64,000 nt of DNA from JL08 sp039969355. GTDB taxonomy: Bacteria; Pseudomonadota; Alphaproteobacteria; Rhodobacterales; Rhodobacteraceae. Of this stretch, positions 54,147 through 62,605 are shown in pieces. Position numbers and translations under genes: made by a program. The stretch lies in assembly GCA_039969355.1 (NCBI GenBank), contig JBDVOA010000028.1, positions 62,001 to 126,000 on the forward strand, written 5' to 3'. The stretch's first letter is position 1. Every line of letters starts with the position of its first letter. Under the pieces are notes generated by a model, which saw nothing but the letters and a program-made list of their open reading frames with translations, had not been told where the DNA came from and made no database searches.

Positions 54147-54908
54147 GTGAAAAGACTGATCTTTCCGCTTTCACTGCTGCTCTTGCTGACGGGGTGCGGC
54201 GCCTCGGGCAACTGGGGCTGGTACGTGATTGACCCGCGCACGGCGTCAGGGTGGACCAACATCAAGTTCCTGATCTCCGGAATGGGGGCAACGATACTTA
54301 TCTCGGTGATCGCTGCTTCCATTTCTATTGTGCTCGGCTTGATCGTGGCCTTGCCCGGCCAATCCAGCCGCCGTTGGCTGCGCCTGATCAACAGAATATA
54401 CGTTGAGTTTGTCCGTTCCATTCCGCTGCTACCCATGCTGTTCTGGGTGTTCTACGGGTTGCCAATTGTCTTCAAATCAATTGGCCTTGACATCCCAATC
54501 GATCCGTTTTGGGGCGCGATCATCACGCTGGCAATATCTGATAGTGCCTTCACGGCAGAGATTTACCGCTCCGGCATTCAGTCCATCGCCAGAGGGCAAG
54601 GCGAGGCGGCCCAGACCATTGGCCTGAACTACTATCAGACCATGCGCTATGTGATCATGCCTCAGGCGGTGCGCCGCATCCTACCGCCTCTGGCGAACCA
54701 GTTTATCTATATCGTGAAGATGAGCGCATTTGCTTCGGTCATAGGGATGCAGGAATTGACCAGACGCGCCAATGAACTGGTCGTGACCGAGTACCGCCCG
54801 CTTGAAATCTACTCCCTGCTCATCGTTGAATACCTTGTGCTGGTCCTAATCATCAGTGCGGGTGTACGCTGGTTGGAACGCAGGATGGGTGCCGACGAAC
54901 GAATCTGA
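54147..54908 (+). CDS. Amino-acid-type ABC permease with N-terminal lipobox
   Basis: 253 residues. The permease body is typical (AEIYRSGIQSIARGQGEAAQTIGLNYYQTMRYVIMPQAVRRILPPL is the coupling loop). The N-terminus MKRLIFPLSLLLLLTGCGAS has the form of a lipoprotein signal with an LTGC lipobox, followed by about 25 polar residues before the first permease segment. This is unusual for a permease. It starts 9 bases after the ATPase gene. Confidence 0.9.
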   Translation: MKRLIFPLSLLLLLTGCGASGNWGWYVIDPRTASGWTNIKFLISGMGATILISVIAASISIVLGLIVALPGQSSRRWLRLINRIYVEFVRSIPLLPMLFWVFYGLPIVFKSIGLDIPIDPFWGAIITLAISDSAFTAEIYRSGIQSIARGQGEAAQTIGLNYYQTMRYVIMPQAVRRILPPLANQFIYIVKMSAFASVIGMQELTRRANELVVTEYRPLEIYSLLIVEYLVLVLIISAGVRWLERRMGADERI

Positions 54909-54919
54909 AGGAGACGCGG

Positions 54920-55270
54920 ATGGATTGGCAGGACTTCATGGCTGAGACTGAGGCCAATATCGCAACACTGAGCAGCGAGATACCCAAAACTGTCAAAGGG
55001 TTTGGCATGATGGGAAAAGCAGCCAAGGCAAACGGAGCACTCAGCGAGAAAACCAAGGAGTTCATTGCATTAGGCATTGCGATTGCAACCCGATGCGACA
55101 GCTGCATCGGATTTCATGTACGTTCTCTGGTGAGGCTCAAGGCGACGCGCGAAGAATTCTGCGAAGCACTTGCTATGGCGACTTACATGGGGGGCGGCCC
55201 CTCTTTTGCATTCAGCGCCAAAGCTCTCAAGGTGTTTGATCTTTACACAAAAATTGAACCTGAAACTTGA
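54920..55270 (+). CDS. Carboxymuconolactone decarboxylase/AhpD-like protein
   Basis: 116 residues. The redox CxxC with following His is C59-DS-C62...H66 (in ATRCDSCIGFH), the alkylhydroperoxidase AhpD signature. It acts as a thiol reductase or peroxidase, or as an uncharacterised lyase. It lies 11 bases after the permease gene with GAAGGAG upstream, so it is part of that operon. Confidence 0.9.
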   Translation: MDWQDFMAETEANIATLSSEIPKTVKGFGMMGKAAKANGALSEKTKEFIALGIAIATRCDSCIGFHVRSLVRLKATREEFCEALAMATYMGGGPSFAFSAKALKVFDLYTKIEPET

Positions 55271-55432
55271 CCCCCGACATTGCAGGCTCGACCGGAATTA
55301 CTCAGGACAATTGGCACATGGCCTGCCCATCAGAGTATTTTGGATTTGTCCGTCTTCAGAGATTTCGGGCGTTGGAGCGGCCCGATCTAAGAGTGCATAT
55401 GGCCCATCTAGTTTGATTGATTATGCGGCGGA

Positions 55433-56098
55433 TTAGGTGTCCATCTGACTACTGAGGTACTCACCGGTCCGACGGTAATGATCTATCAAATGCCGAGTGG
55501 CGTTGTCCGTGTCGCGGTCCAGTGCCGCATCAAAAATCTGCTGGTGTTCGGCTGCTATGTCCCGTTTCCGATAACTTGGTCCGCCTGCTGCTAAGTTGCG
55601 ATACCGAATATTCAGGTCATAAAGCTGTGAGCAGTATCGTTGCAGCATGGGCAACTTGGAATTTTCGAGCAGAGCCATGTGAAACGCTTTGTGCCCGATT
55701 TCAAAGGCCAACGAACCTTGCTGGTTTGCCTTCTTCATATGGTGGTGAATCAGTACGAGCCTGTTTTCCCAAGCAGCATCTGCGTTGGCGATTGAAGTGC
55801 GCAATGCGGTTTCTTCAAGATTGCAGCGCAAAAGAAGGATTTCTTCGAAATTGGATTTGCTCACCGGTGCCGCCCGGAAGCCACGTTGGTCGATCCGTTC
55901 CACTAGCATATCAGATGTCAAAAGGCTCAGAGCCTCGCGAATCGGACTTGCGCCTGTGTTCAGCAGTCCACGCAGTCGATCGATCTTGAGCTTTTCTCCC
56001 GCAGGCAGTTCGCCAGTCAGGATCATCTCGCGCAACGTTCGGTAGGCGCCGTGAGTTGCCGATTTTTCCTTTCCTTCGGTATCAAACATGGCGTCCAT
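55433..56098 (-). CDS. GntR-family (FadR/FCD) transcriptional regulator
   Basis: 221 residues. The winged-helix N-terminus is AYRTLREMILTGELPAGEKLKIDRLRGLLNTGASPIREALSLL and is followed by the helical FCD ligand domain (HHHMKKANQQ, FHMALLENSKLPMLQRYCSQLY). FCD regulators usually sense organic acids. It is at the edge of the aromatic/TRAP locus and may act at the palindrome 56544-56555. Confidence 0.9.
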   Translation of the reverse strand: MDAMFDTEGKEKSATHGAYRTLREMILTGELPAGEKLKIDRLRGLLNTGASPIREALSLLTSDMLVERIDQRGFRAAPVSKSNFEEILLLRCNLEETALRTSIANADAAWENRLVLIHHHMKKANQQGSLAFEIGHKAFHMALLENSKLPMLQRYCSQLYDLNIRYRNLAAGGPSYRKRDIAAEHQQIFDAALDRDTDNATRHLIDHYRRTGEYLSSQMDT

Positions 56099-56143
56099 AT
56101 CCGACTGCTTCCTTTGTTACGCAGAGCTATTATTCACCAGTCC

Positions 56144-56530
56144 TTAGCTTAGGACACTCTTACCGGTCGACAGTCCAACCGACAGATTCAAAGAACCTTC
56201 GTTTATCATCCAGCGGCGCAATACGAAGCTTCGGGCTCCGCTTTTGTGCATCGGGTCATTTTCTGCGAGAATACGAGCCTCCTCAAGGCTATCTGCTCGA
56301 TAAATTATTAGGCCCATACCCTGCATGTGCTCGCCTGTATCGTCGGACATTGGCCCAGCAAAAGCCAATTGTCCTGATCGTTCAAGCTCAGCCTGGTAGG
56401 CCAGATGATCCGACAGTGACGCCTTTAAGTCTTCGGGCGTTTTTGCCGGCGTACTGTGCGCAACATATAGTTCTAGCGCGAGTGCGCCGCGTCTCCTAGC
56501 TTCCGTTTTGTAATCCACCCAAGCAACCAT
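56144..56530 (-). CDS. YciI-family protein
   Basis: 128 residues of the YciI/ferredoxin-like fold (muconolactone-isomerase-like). Seen: LELYVAHSTPAKTPEDLKASLSDHLAYQAELERSGQLAFAGPM, then YRADSLEEARILAENDPMHKSGARSFVLRRW. The His of DHLAYQ and the Asp in NDPMHK match catalytic-type positions in the family. In an aromatic-degradation setting it may be a dehydrochlorinase- or isomerase-like step. Divergent from the FAH-family gene, with an 83-base gap. Confidence 0.82.
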   Translation of the reverse strand: MVAWVDYKTEARRRGALALELYVAHSTPAKTPEDLKASLSDHLAYQAELERSGQLAFAGPMSDDTGEHMQGMGLIIYRADSLEEARILAENDPMHKSGARSFVLRRWMINEGSLNLSVGLSTGKSVLS

Positions 56531-56543
56531 TGCCGCCTCCTAA

Positions 56544-56555
56544 AATATCGATATT
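56544..56555. promoter_or_regulatory. 12-bp perfect palindrome in YciI/FAH divergent promoter
   Basis: AATATCGATATT is a perfect palindrome between the divergent YciI and FAH-family starts. A nearby GntR/FCD regulator gene makes it a candidate operator, although FCD sites usually look like TTGTATACAA-type repeats. Confidence 0.4.
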
Positions 56556-56613
56556 ATTTGACTTAATGCAAAATAGTCGGCAAAAAGCAAGTAAGCTGAT
56601 TGGGGTAGCGGAA

Positions 56614-57498
56614 ATGAAATACCTGGTGGGAGAGACTGCGGAAGGCACTGCGGTATTTGTGGTAAAAGGCAAAAATGCTGTAAATCTGACGGCTTTGGAC
56701 CCTTCAGTCGGTTTTGATCTGATGGGATTGATTGCCAACCCTAGGCTAACCGACTCGTTGGCCGAGAAAATAGCTGCTGCTAAAACTGTGCCAGTATCGG
56801 CCATCACGCCAGCGTTGCCGTTGACCACCCCGGGCACCGTCATTTGCATGGGCTTGAACTATACTGACCACATCAAAGAGGGCGGTTATGAAATCCCCGA
56901 GTATCCGACGCTTTTCATGCGCGGGAAGAATTCGCTCATGGCGGCGGGGCAGCCGATGGTTCGCCCCGCCTGTTCAGAGATGCTCGACTACGAAGCCGAA
57001 CTGATGCTGATTGTGGGGAAACGCGGCCGTCATATCTCAGAAGAGGATGCGCTCGATCATGTGTTTGGCTATACAGTTTTCAATGATGGATCGCTGCGAG
57101 ACTACCAGCGCAAAACGGTTCAGTGGACGCCCGGCAAAAACTTCGATGACACTGGTGCAATTGGACCCTTCACCGTAACACCTGATGAGTTGCCGGAAGG
57201 AGCATCTGGCCTAAAAATCGAAAGCCGCGTTGGAGATGAGATTCTCCAAAGCTCAAACACTGCCAATATGATATGGGGAGCTCCCCAGGTTCTCGCAACA
57301 ATTTCTGAGTACACGACGCTCGAGCCAGGCGACCTTATCGCATTGGGCACACCTCCGGGAGTTGGCCATGCAAAAAAACCAAATCCTCGCTGGCTAAAGC
57401 CGGGTGAAACAGTTGAGATTGAAATAGAGGGTATTGGAATCTGCGCCAGCCCCGTGATCGACGAAAAAGATGCAAAATCAAATGTGGCCGCGGCATGA
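56614..57498 (+). CDS. Fumarylacetoacetate hydrolase (FAH) family protein
   Basis: 294 residues. The C-terminal FAH fold shows in CMGLNYTDHIKEGG, PTLFMRGKNSLMA, LDYEAELMLIVGKRGRHI (metal Glu), GYTVFNDGSLRDYQRKT and GDLIALGTPPGVGHAKKPNPRWLKPGE. It hydrolyses C-C bonds of acylpyruvates or decarboxylates oxo-dienoates in aromatic catabolism. ATG 56614 is favoured by the family start. It overlaps the nitroreductase gene by 4 bases. Confidence 0.88.
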   Translation: MKYLVGETAEGTAVFVVKGKNAVNLTALDPSVGFDLMGLIANPRLTDSLAEKIAAAKTVPVSAITPALPLTTPGTVICMGLNYTDHIKEGGYEIPEYPTLFMRGKNSLMAAGQPMVRPACSEMLDYEAELMLIVGKRGRHISEEDALDHVFGYTVFNDGSLRDYQRKTVQWTPGKNFDDTGAIGPFTVTPDELPEGASGLKIESRVGDEILQSSNTANMIWGAPQVLATISEYTTLEPGDLIALGTPPGVGHAKKPNPRWLKPGETVEIEIEGIGICASPVIDEKDAKSNVAAA

Positions 57499-58160
57499 GC
57501 GCACCGACGGGAGAAATCCTGGAAGCACTTCGCATCAAGGCACAGCAAGATCATCGCGATCTTAGAGAGCGCATTCCACGCCTGTCAGATGATGCTATCG
57601 CCCTGATATTACGCGAATCCAGATCCCATTACGCATGGACCGACAAGCCCGTTCCCGACGAGTTACTGAAAGAAATCTACGACATTACGATCAATGGCGC
57701 GACCAGCATGAATACGCTGCCGGCTCGGTTTATTTTTGTAAAAAGCGTCGCGGGAAAAAAGCGGCTCGCGAAATCGTTAAAGCCGAAAAATGTTCCAAAG
57801 ATGATGGCTGCGCCGATAACGGCTATTATTGCGTACGACATGGAGTTCTGGAAGGAACTGCCATTTCTATTCCCGCATGAAGACCGTCGCCACATGTTTG
57901 AAAACAATCCCAAATACGTAGCGGTCACGGCTTTTCGCAACGGCACACTTCAGGGAGCCTATTTCATGATCGCAGCTCGGGCAGTTGGACTCGATGTTGG
58001 CGCCATGTCGGGTTTTTCAAACGAAATCGTTGACGAAGAATTCTTTGAGAACACAACGTTAAAATCGAACTTCCTTTGCAATCTAGGTTACGCGGATGAA
58101 ACAGGCCTGTTCCACAAACTGCCCCGTTTTGCGTTCGAAAAAGTGTGCTCTTACGCCTAA
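57495..58160 (+). CDS. Nitroreductase-family protein (malonic semialdehyde reductase RutE-like)
   Basis: 221 residues of the FMN nitroreductase fold. Seen: ESRSHYAWTDKPVPDELLKEIYDITINGATSMNTLPARFIFV, NGTLQGAYFMIAARAVGLDVGAMSGFSN and FLCNLGYAD. The ordering and ending resemble RutE/HadB, which reduce malonic semialdehyde or similar compounds. ATG overlaps the FAH stop. Likely a reductive step or quinone reduction in the aromatic pathway. Confidence 0.84.
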   Translation: MSAPTGEILEALRIKAQQDHRDLRERIPRLSDDAIALILRESRSHYAWTDKPVPDELLKEIYDITINGATSMNTLPARFIFVKSVAGKKRLAKSLKPKNVPKMMAAPITAIIAYDMEFWKELPFLFPHEDRRHMFENNPKYVAVTAFRNGTLQGAYFMIAARAVGLDVGAMSGFSNEIVDEEFFENTTLKSNFLCNLGYADETGLFHKLPRFAFEKVCSYA

Positions 58161-58172
58161 GGATGTAACTCT

Positions 58173-58631
58173 ATGACCGTCAAAATGAAAACCGTCGTAA
58201 CCTACCGAGCGACTGCCCAATGCCCTACTCATGCGCGGACTGAGATATCCGTTCGTGATCTGAATGTTGTTATCGATGAACCCATTGAACGCGGGGGCAC
58301 CAATCTGGGCCCTTCACCGACCGAAGCCGCCATGACCGCGTTGATCGCCTGCACCAATGTTATCGGTCACAAGAACGCGCATCGATTGGGGATTGATCTT
58401 GGAACCGTCACGATCGAAACAAGCTGCAAATTTGATCGGCGCGGCGTGCTGATGGAAGAAGAAATCGACATTCCGTTTCCCGAAATCACGCTCACGGTGC
58501 TTTGCGATACAGGCGCCAGCGAGAATGATCTGGCACGTGTCGGCGCGGAAACGGCCAAGTATTGCGCTATTGCTAAGTTGTTCGAAGCGGCAGGCACTGA
58601 CCTGACCGTAAATTGGGTCAAAACCAACTAA
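58173..58631 (+). CDS. OsmC-family protein
   Basis: 152 residues of the OsmC/Ohr fold. The peroxidatic-type cysteines are C60 (in ALIACTNV) and C131 (in AKYCAIAKLF). An Arg/Glu partner cannot be fixed from sequence alone. These proteins reduce organic hydroperoxides with thiols. 12 bases after the nitroreductase gene; it may protect against products of ring cleavage. Confidence 0.88.
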   Translation: MTVKMKTVVTYRATAQCPTHARTEISVRDLNVVIDEPIERGGTNLGPSPTEAAMTALIACTNVIGHKNAHRLGIDLGTVTIETSCKFDRRGVLMEEEIDIPFPEITLTVLCDTGASENDLARVGAETAKYCAIAKLFEAAGTDLTVNWVKTN

Positions 58632-58670
58632 CACAAATCAAAATGACCTGACTTTCTGGGAGGAGAAATA

Positions 58671-59744
58671 ATGAAAAACTGGACCAAAAACAGCCTGTTA
58701 GGCGCTGCGATTGCAACGGTCATGGCATTGCCAGCAGCGGCGGAGGAAACGATTTCAGCTGTTGTTATCGATGGGTATCCGGACAGAGCATTGTGGGTGA
58801 AGGAATTCTCGAACTTCTTTATTCCCGAAGTGGATAAGCGGTTAGCCGAAACCGGAAATTACAAAATGAACTGGCAGGAGAATTATGGCGGTTCCATCGT
58901 CAAGCCGAAAGGCGTTCTGGAGGGCGTCCAGCTTGGGCTTGGTGACATTGGCATTGTCACAACCATATTTCATTCTTCGAAACTGCCCAGCCAAGGAATT
59001 TCCGGCTCGACACCCTTTGTTGCATCAGATGCCCGCGCAGTGGCCAAGGCCGTGGATGAAATCGCGCGCGAATATCCCGCAATGCAGAACGAGTTCGCTG
59101 CACAGAACCAGGTTTATCTGGCAACGGGCGTCGTTCTCGACACATATCAGTTGTTCTGTTCTGAACCAGTTGAAGCAGTTGCAGCGCTTGAAGGGCGCAA
59201 GATTGCAGGGGCCGGTCTAAATCTGCGCTACCTCGAGGGCATTAAAGACGCAACGGGTGTTCGTGGAGGGCTGACAGATTTCTACAACATGGTACAAACT
59301 GGTTTGGTCGATTGCGTGATGATTTGGCCAGAAGCTTCCAAAACGTTTAAAATCGTTGAGGTAGCTCCATACATGTTGAAGGCAGATCTTGGTGCGGTGA
59401 ACACCAAAACCGTCACTGTAAACGCCGACTATTGGGCGAGCTTGCCCGACGAAGTCAAAGACGCTCTTCAGGCCGTCGCTGTTGAATACCGCGACCACGT
59501 AGCAGGTATAGCTATGGACCGTGCGGATGCCTCACGAGAGGCTTACATCGATGCAGGCGGAACAATTGTCGAAGTGTCGGAAGAAGATCGTGCTGCATGG
59601 GCCAATGCGATGCCAAATGTGGCGCAGGAATGGGCTGCCGTGCTGAATGACAATGGCGAACAGGGCGACGAAATGCTGGCAGCGTACCTCGGCAAGCTGC
59701 AGGATGCCGGATTCTCCGGTGTGCGAGACTGGACAGCCGAGTAA
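58671..59744 (+). CDS. TRAP transporter substrate-binding protein (DctP-type)
   Basis: 357 residues with signal peptide (LLGAAIATVMALPAAAEE). DctP features: GYPDRALWVKEFSNFFIPEVDKRL, GVLEGVQLGLGDIGIVTTIFH, and the ligand-Arg region ALEGRKIAGAGLNLRYLEGI. Good GGGAGGAG ribosome-binding site. It binds an organic acid in the periplasm for the Q/M permeases encoded next. Confidence 0.92.
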   Translation: MKNWTKNSLLGAAIATVMALPAAAEETISAVVIDGYPDRALWVKEFSNFFIPEVDKRLAETGNYKMNWQENYGGSIVKPKGVLEGVQLGLGDIGIVTTIFHSSKLPSQGISGSTPFVASDARAVAKAVDEIAREYPAMQNEFAAQNQVYLATGVVLDTYQLFCSEPVEAVAALEGRKIAGAGLNLRYLEGIKDATGVRGGLTDFYNMVQTGLVDCVMIWPEASKTFKIVEVAPYMLKADLGAVNTKTVTVNADYWASLPDEVKDALQAVAVEYRDHVAGIAMDRADASREAYIDAGGTIVEVSEEDRAAWANAMPNVAQEWAAVLNDNGEQGDEMLAAYLGKLQDAGFSGVRDWTAE

Positions 59745-59774
59745 TCAACTGGGGATCCGAGGAAGGGGCCTTAC

Positions 59775-60326
59775 ATGCTGAAGACCGCTGTTGCTGGCCT
59801 GTCGCGCGTCGCCAATTCGATGGCTATCGCCGCCAACGCGTTGGGTACGCTCGTCGTACTGGCGTTGGTGGTAGTCCTGAATGTCGACGTGATTGCCCGA
59901 GGCCTGTTTTCAGCACCTCTGCGGGGCACCTATGAGATGGTGCAGTTCTCTGTCGTGATGATCGTTTTTCTTCAACTTGCAGACGTCGTCAGAGTGGATC
60001 GACTGACTCGGTCTGACGGCTTTCTCAATCTTCTACACCATCGGCGTCCTGGATTAACGTCAAATCTCAGGCGTATCATCAATGCGATCTCGGCAATCTT
60101 TATGGCCTTGATTGCATATGTAACGTTCCCAGATTTTCTGCATATGTGGGAAACACGAGATTATTTCGGTGTGCCGGGTCTGTTTACTCTGCCATGGTGG
60201 CCGGTCAAATTAGTCATTGCGTGCGGTACCGCGCTTGCCAGTGTGATCTTCCTGCTCAAGGTCATCACGGCGCAGGACCGCCCGCAGTTGATCCGCGCAC
60301 CCGAACTTGATGAGACGTCAAAATGA
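59775..60326 (+). CDS. TRAP transporter small permease (DctQ-type)
   Basis: 183 residues with four membrane segments, including LGTLVVLALVVVLNVDVIARGLF and MVQFSVVMIVFLQLADVVRV. GTYEMVQ is a DctQ hallmark. It forms the small membrane subunit of the TRAP system and overlaps the large-permease gene by 4 bases. Confidence 0.91.
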   Translation: MLKTAVAGLSRVANSMAIAANALGTLVVLALVVVLNVDVIARGLFSAPLRGTYEMVQFSVVMIVFLQLADVVRVDRLTRSDGFLNLLHHRRPGLTSNLRRIINAISAIFMALIAYVTFPDFLHMWETRDYFGVPGLFTLPWWPVKLVIACGTALASVIFLLKVITAQDRPQLIRAPELDETSK

Positions 60327-61627
60327 CGCCGATTGAAATTGGCCTGATCTCGGTCGTCTCTATCGTATTTCTGATTTACGCAGGCCTTTATATTCCGATC
60401 GCCCTAGGCGTAGTCTCTTTCATATCTATCTGGCTGATGCGGGACAATTTCACGCTGGCACTGAACCTGCTGAAGGTGGCGGTCGGCGACAGTGCTATGG
60501 AATATAGCTTTGCCACCATTCCATTGTTCACCTTTATGGGTCTGATCGTATCAAAGGCAGGGCTAGGCAGAGACATCTATGATGTGATGACCTTGCGGTT
60601 CCGAAAAGTCAAAGGCGGGATCGGTATGGCGACAGTTGGTGCAAACGCCATCTTTGCTGCAGTGACCGGTTCATCGATTGCCTCCGCATCAGTGTTCACC
60701 AAAGTTTCGGTGCCGCAGATGCTGGCGAAGGATTACAATCCACGATTTGCTGTTGGAGTAGTCGCTGGCTCGTCCGTACTGGGCATGATCATTCCGCCAT
60801 CCGCCATGTTGATCATCTATTCCTTTGTGGCCGAACAGTCGGTGGGCGACATGTTCTTGGCAGGCGTCATCCCAGGTATCATGCTGGCTGCCGCCTATGT
60901 TGGCGCGATTTGGGGTATGGGCCGCTTCACCCCCGGATTTGTAGGCGGCCGCGCCGTGGAAGACTCTGAATGGATGTCAGGTCGCGAGGTCGCGTCCAAG
61001 ACGCTGCCAACTCTGTTCATTATCACTATCGTTCTGGGAGGTATCTACACAGGTTGGCTTACTGCGGTCGAAGCGGGCGCAGCGGGAGCCTTTGTCGCCC
61101 TAATCATCGCCGTTCTGCGCAAGTCTATGTCTCTGAGCGCATTCTGGGAAGCGTTGCTGGAAACCGGCCACATCACCGCGGCTATCCTGTTTCTTATCAC
61201 GGCAGCATCAATCTACAGTCGAATGTTGGGACTCGCAGGCTTGCCCAACCAACTGCAGGATTTGCTGGCAGGCAATTCCGCGTCATTCTGGACGATCATG
61301 CTGCTCTACGTCATGCTGATGTTATTCTTGGGCACTCTTTTAGATACAGCGTCGATCATCCTGATTGTGGTCCCTTTGTTTCTACCTATGGCTGAAGCAC
61401 TCGACATGTCTCTGATCTGGTTCGGGATAATTACAGTCGTCGGGGCCGAAATCGGGCTGCTGACTCCTCCACTGGGCATATCTTGCTTCGTCATCAAGTC
61501 CACAATTGATGACGATCGCATATCGCTAAAAGACGTGTTCATGGGGGCACTTCCTTTCGCCTTCGTGATGTTGCTTGTTTTACTCGTCCTGATCGAATTC
61601 CCAATCCTCAGCCTTGCCCTAATCTAA
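60323..61627 (+). CDS. TRAP transporter large permease (DctM-type)
   Basis: 434 residues with about 12 membrane segments. Signature blocks: FATIPLFTFMGLIVSKAGLGRDIYDVM, GANAIFAAVTGSSIASASVFTKVSVPQM, GSSVLGMIIPPSAMLIIYSFVAEQSVGDMFLAGVIPGI, and GAEIGLLTPPLGISCFVIKS. The sodium-driven transport channel of the system. The dioxygenase gene follows after 10 bases. Confidence 0.95.
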   Translation: MTPIEIGLISVVSIVFLIYAGLYIPIALGVVSFISIWLMRDNFTLALNLLKVAVGDSAMEYSFATIPLFTFMGLIVSKAGLGRDIYDVMTLRFRKVKGGIGMATVGANAIFAAVTGSSIASASVFTKVSVPQMLAKDYNPRFAVGVVAGSSVLGMIIPPSAMLIIYSFVAEQSVGDMFLAGVIPGIMLAAAYVGAIWGMGRFTPGFVGGRAVEDSEWMSGREVASKTLPTLFIITIVLGGIYTGWLTAVEAGAAGAFVALIIAVLRKSMSLSAFWEALLETGHITAAILFLITAASIYSRMLGLAGLPNQLQDLLAGNSASFWTIMLLYVMLMLFLGTLLDTASIILIVVPLFLPMAEALDMSLIWFGIITVVGAEIGLLTPPLGISCFVIKSTIDDDRISLKDVFMGALPFAFVMLLVLLVLIEFPILSLALI

Positions 61628-61637
61628 GGAGGCCTAG

Positions 61638-62504
61638 ATGCGTACAGTGACCAAAGACAACATAACCGACGTGTTCATGGGGTATCTGTCCAAAGATGCT
61701 GATCCGCGCATGCGTGAAATCATGGGATCGCTGGTCAAGCATCTCCACGAATTTGCGCGCGAAACCAATCTGACACATGACGAATGGCGGACAGGGGTTG
61801 CGTTCTTGGAAGGCTGCGCTGCCGTCCAGACAGAAGACAGACATGAATTTATCTTGGCATCTGACGTACTGGGTTTGTCGTCTTTGATCGATATGCTTCA
61901 TACGAGCGATGACGCGACAAGCTCTTCGGTATTGGGCCCCTTCCACGTTTCAGGCGCGCCACCATTAGCTATTGGCGGAGACATGAAGCGGCATTATGGT
62001 GGAACAATACTACTAGCCGAAGGCGTTATCAAAGACACCAGCGGGAAGCCGATCGCCGGAGCTGAGCTTGACATCTGGCAAACGGCACCAAACGGCCTCT
62101 ATGCCAGTCAGGACAAGGAACAGGAAACGTATTCCTTTCATGGGCTGATGACAGTCGGTGAAGACGGGCGATATGCTTTCACCACGGTTAAGCCTGTTGA
62201 ATATACGGTGCCGTCTGATGGGCCAGTTGGTGAAATTCTGCGGGCGTGTGGCCGCCATCCCTGGCGACCTTCGCACCTGCATTACATCGTAAAGGCCCCG
62301 GGCTACAGGACGTTGGTTACTGAGATTTTCCCAGACGACGATCCCTACCTCGACGAAGATACGGTTTTTGGTGTCCGGGACGATCTGGTGATGACTTACG
62401 AAGAACAACCTGCGTCTGAGTTTCCGAGCGGTATGGAACTCTCGGGCAAGATCAACCAACCCTTCTTGCGCGTAAAGTTTGACGTGACCCTTGCGGAAGG
62501 TTGA
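61638..62504 (+). CDS. Intradiol ring-cleavage dioxygenase (catechol/hydroxyquinol 1,2-dioxygenase)
   Basis: 288 residues. The non-haem Fe(III) ligands are Y155 (NGLYASQ), Y189 (VEYTVP), H213 and H215 (PSHLHY). Residues 1-90 are the helical dimerisation domain of catechol/hydroxyquinol enzymes. It opens catechol-type rings between the two hydroxyls to a cis,cis-muconate or maleylacetate. Strong AAGGAGG upstream. The TRAP system and FAH/YciI/nitroreductase genes upstream suggest uptake and breakdown of an aromatic acid; hydroxyquinol is a guess for the substrate. Confidence 0.93.
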   Translation: MRTVTKDNITDVFMGYLSKDADPRMREIMGSLVKHLHEFARETNLTHDEWRTGVAFLEGCAAVQTEDRHEFILASDVLGLSSLIDMLHTSDDATSSSVLGPFHVSGAPPLAIGGDMKRHYGGTILLAEGVIKDTSGKPIAGAELDIWQTAPNGLYASQDKEQETYSFHGLMTVGEDGRYAFTTVKPVEYTVPSDGPVGEILRACGRHPWRPSHLHYIVKAPGYRTLVTEIFPDDDPYLDEDTVFGVRDDLVMTYEEQPASEFPSGMELSGKINQPFLRVKFDVTLAEG

Positions 62505-62605
62505 AGACGTGCAATCTTACAAAGGGAGCCCAATCTATAGGGCCCGAACAGGGCCAACTTAATTAAATGACTATTCAAAACTGCGATCAAAAATTGGAGG
62601 TTCAA

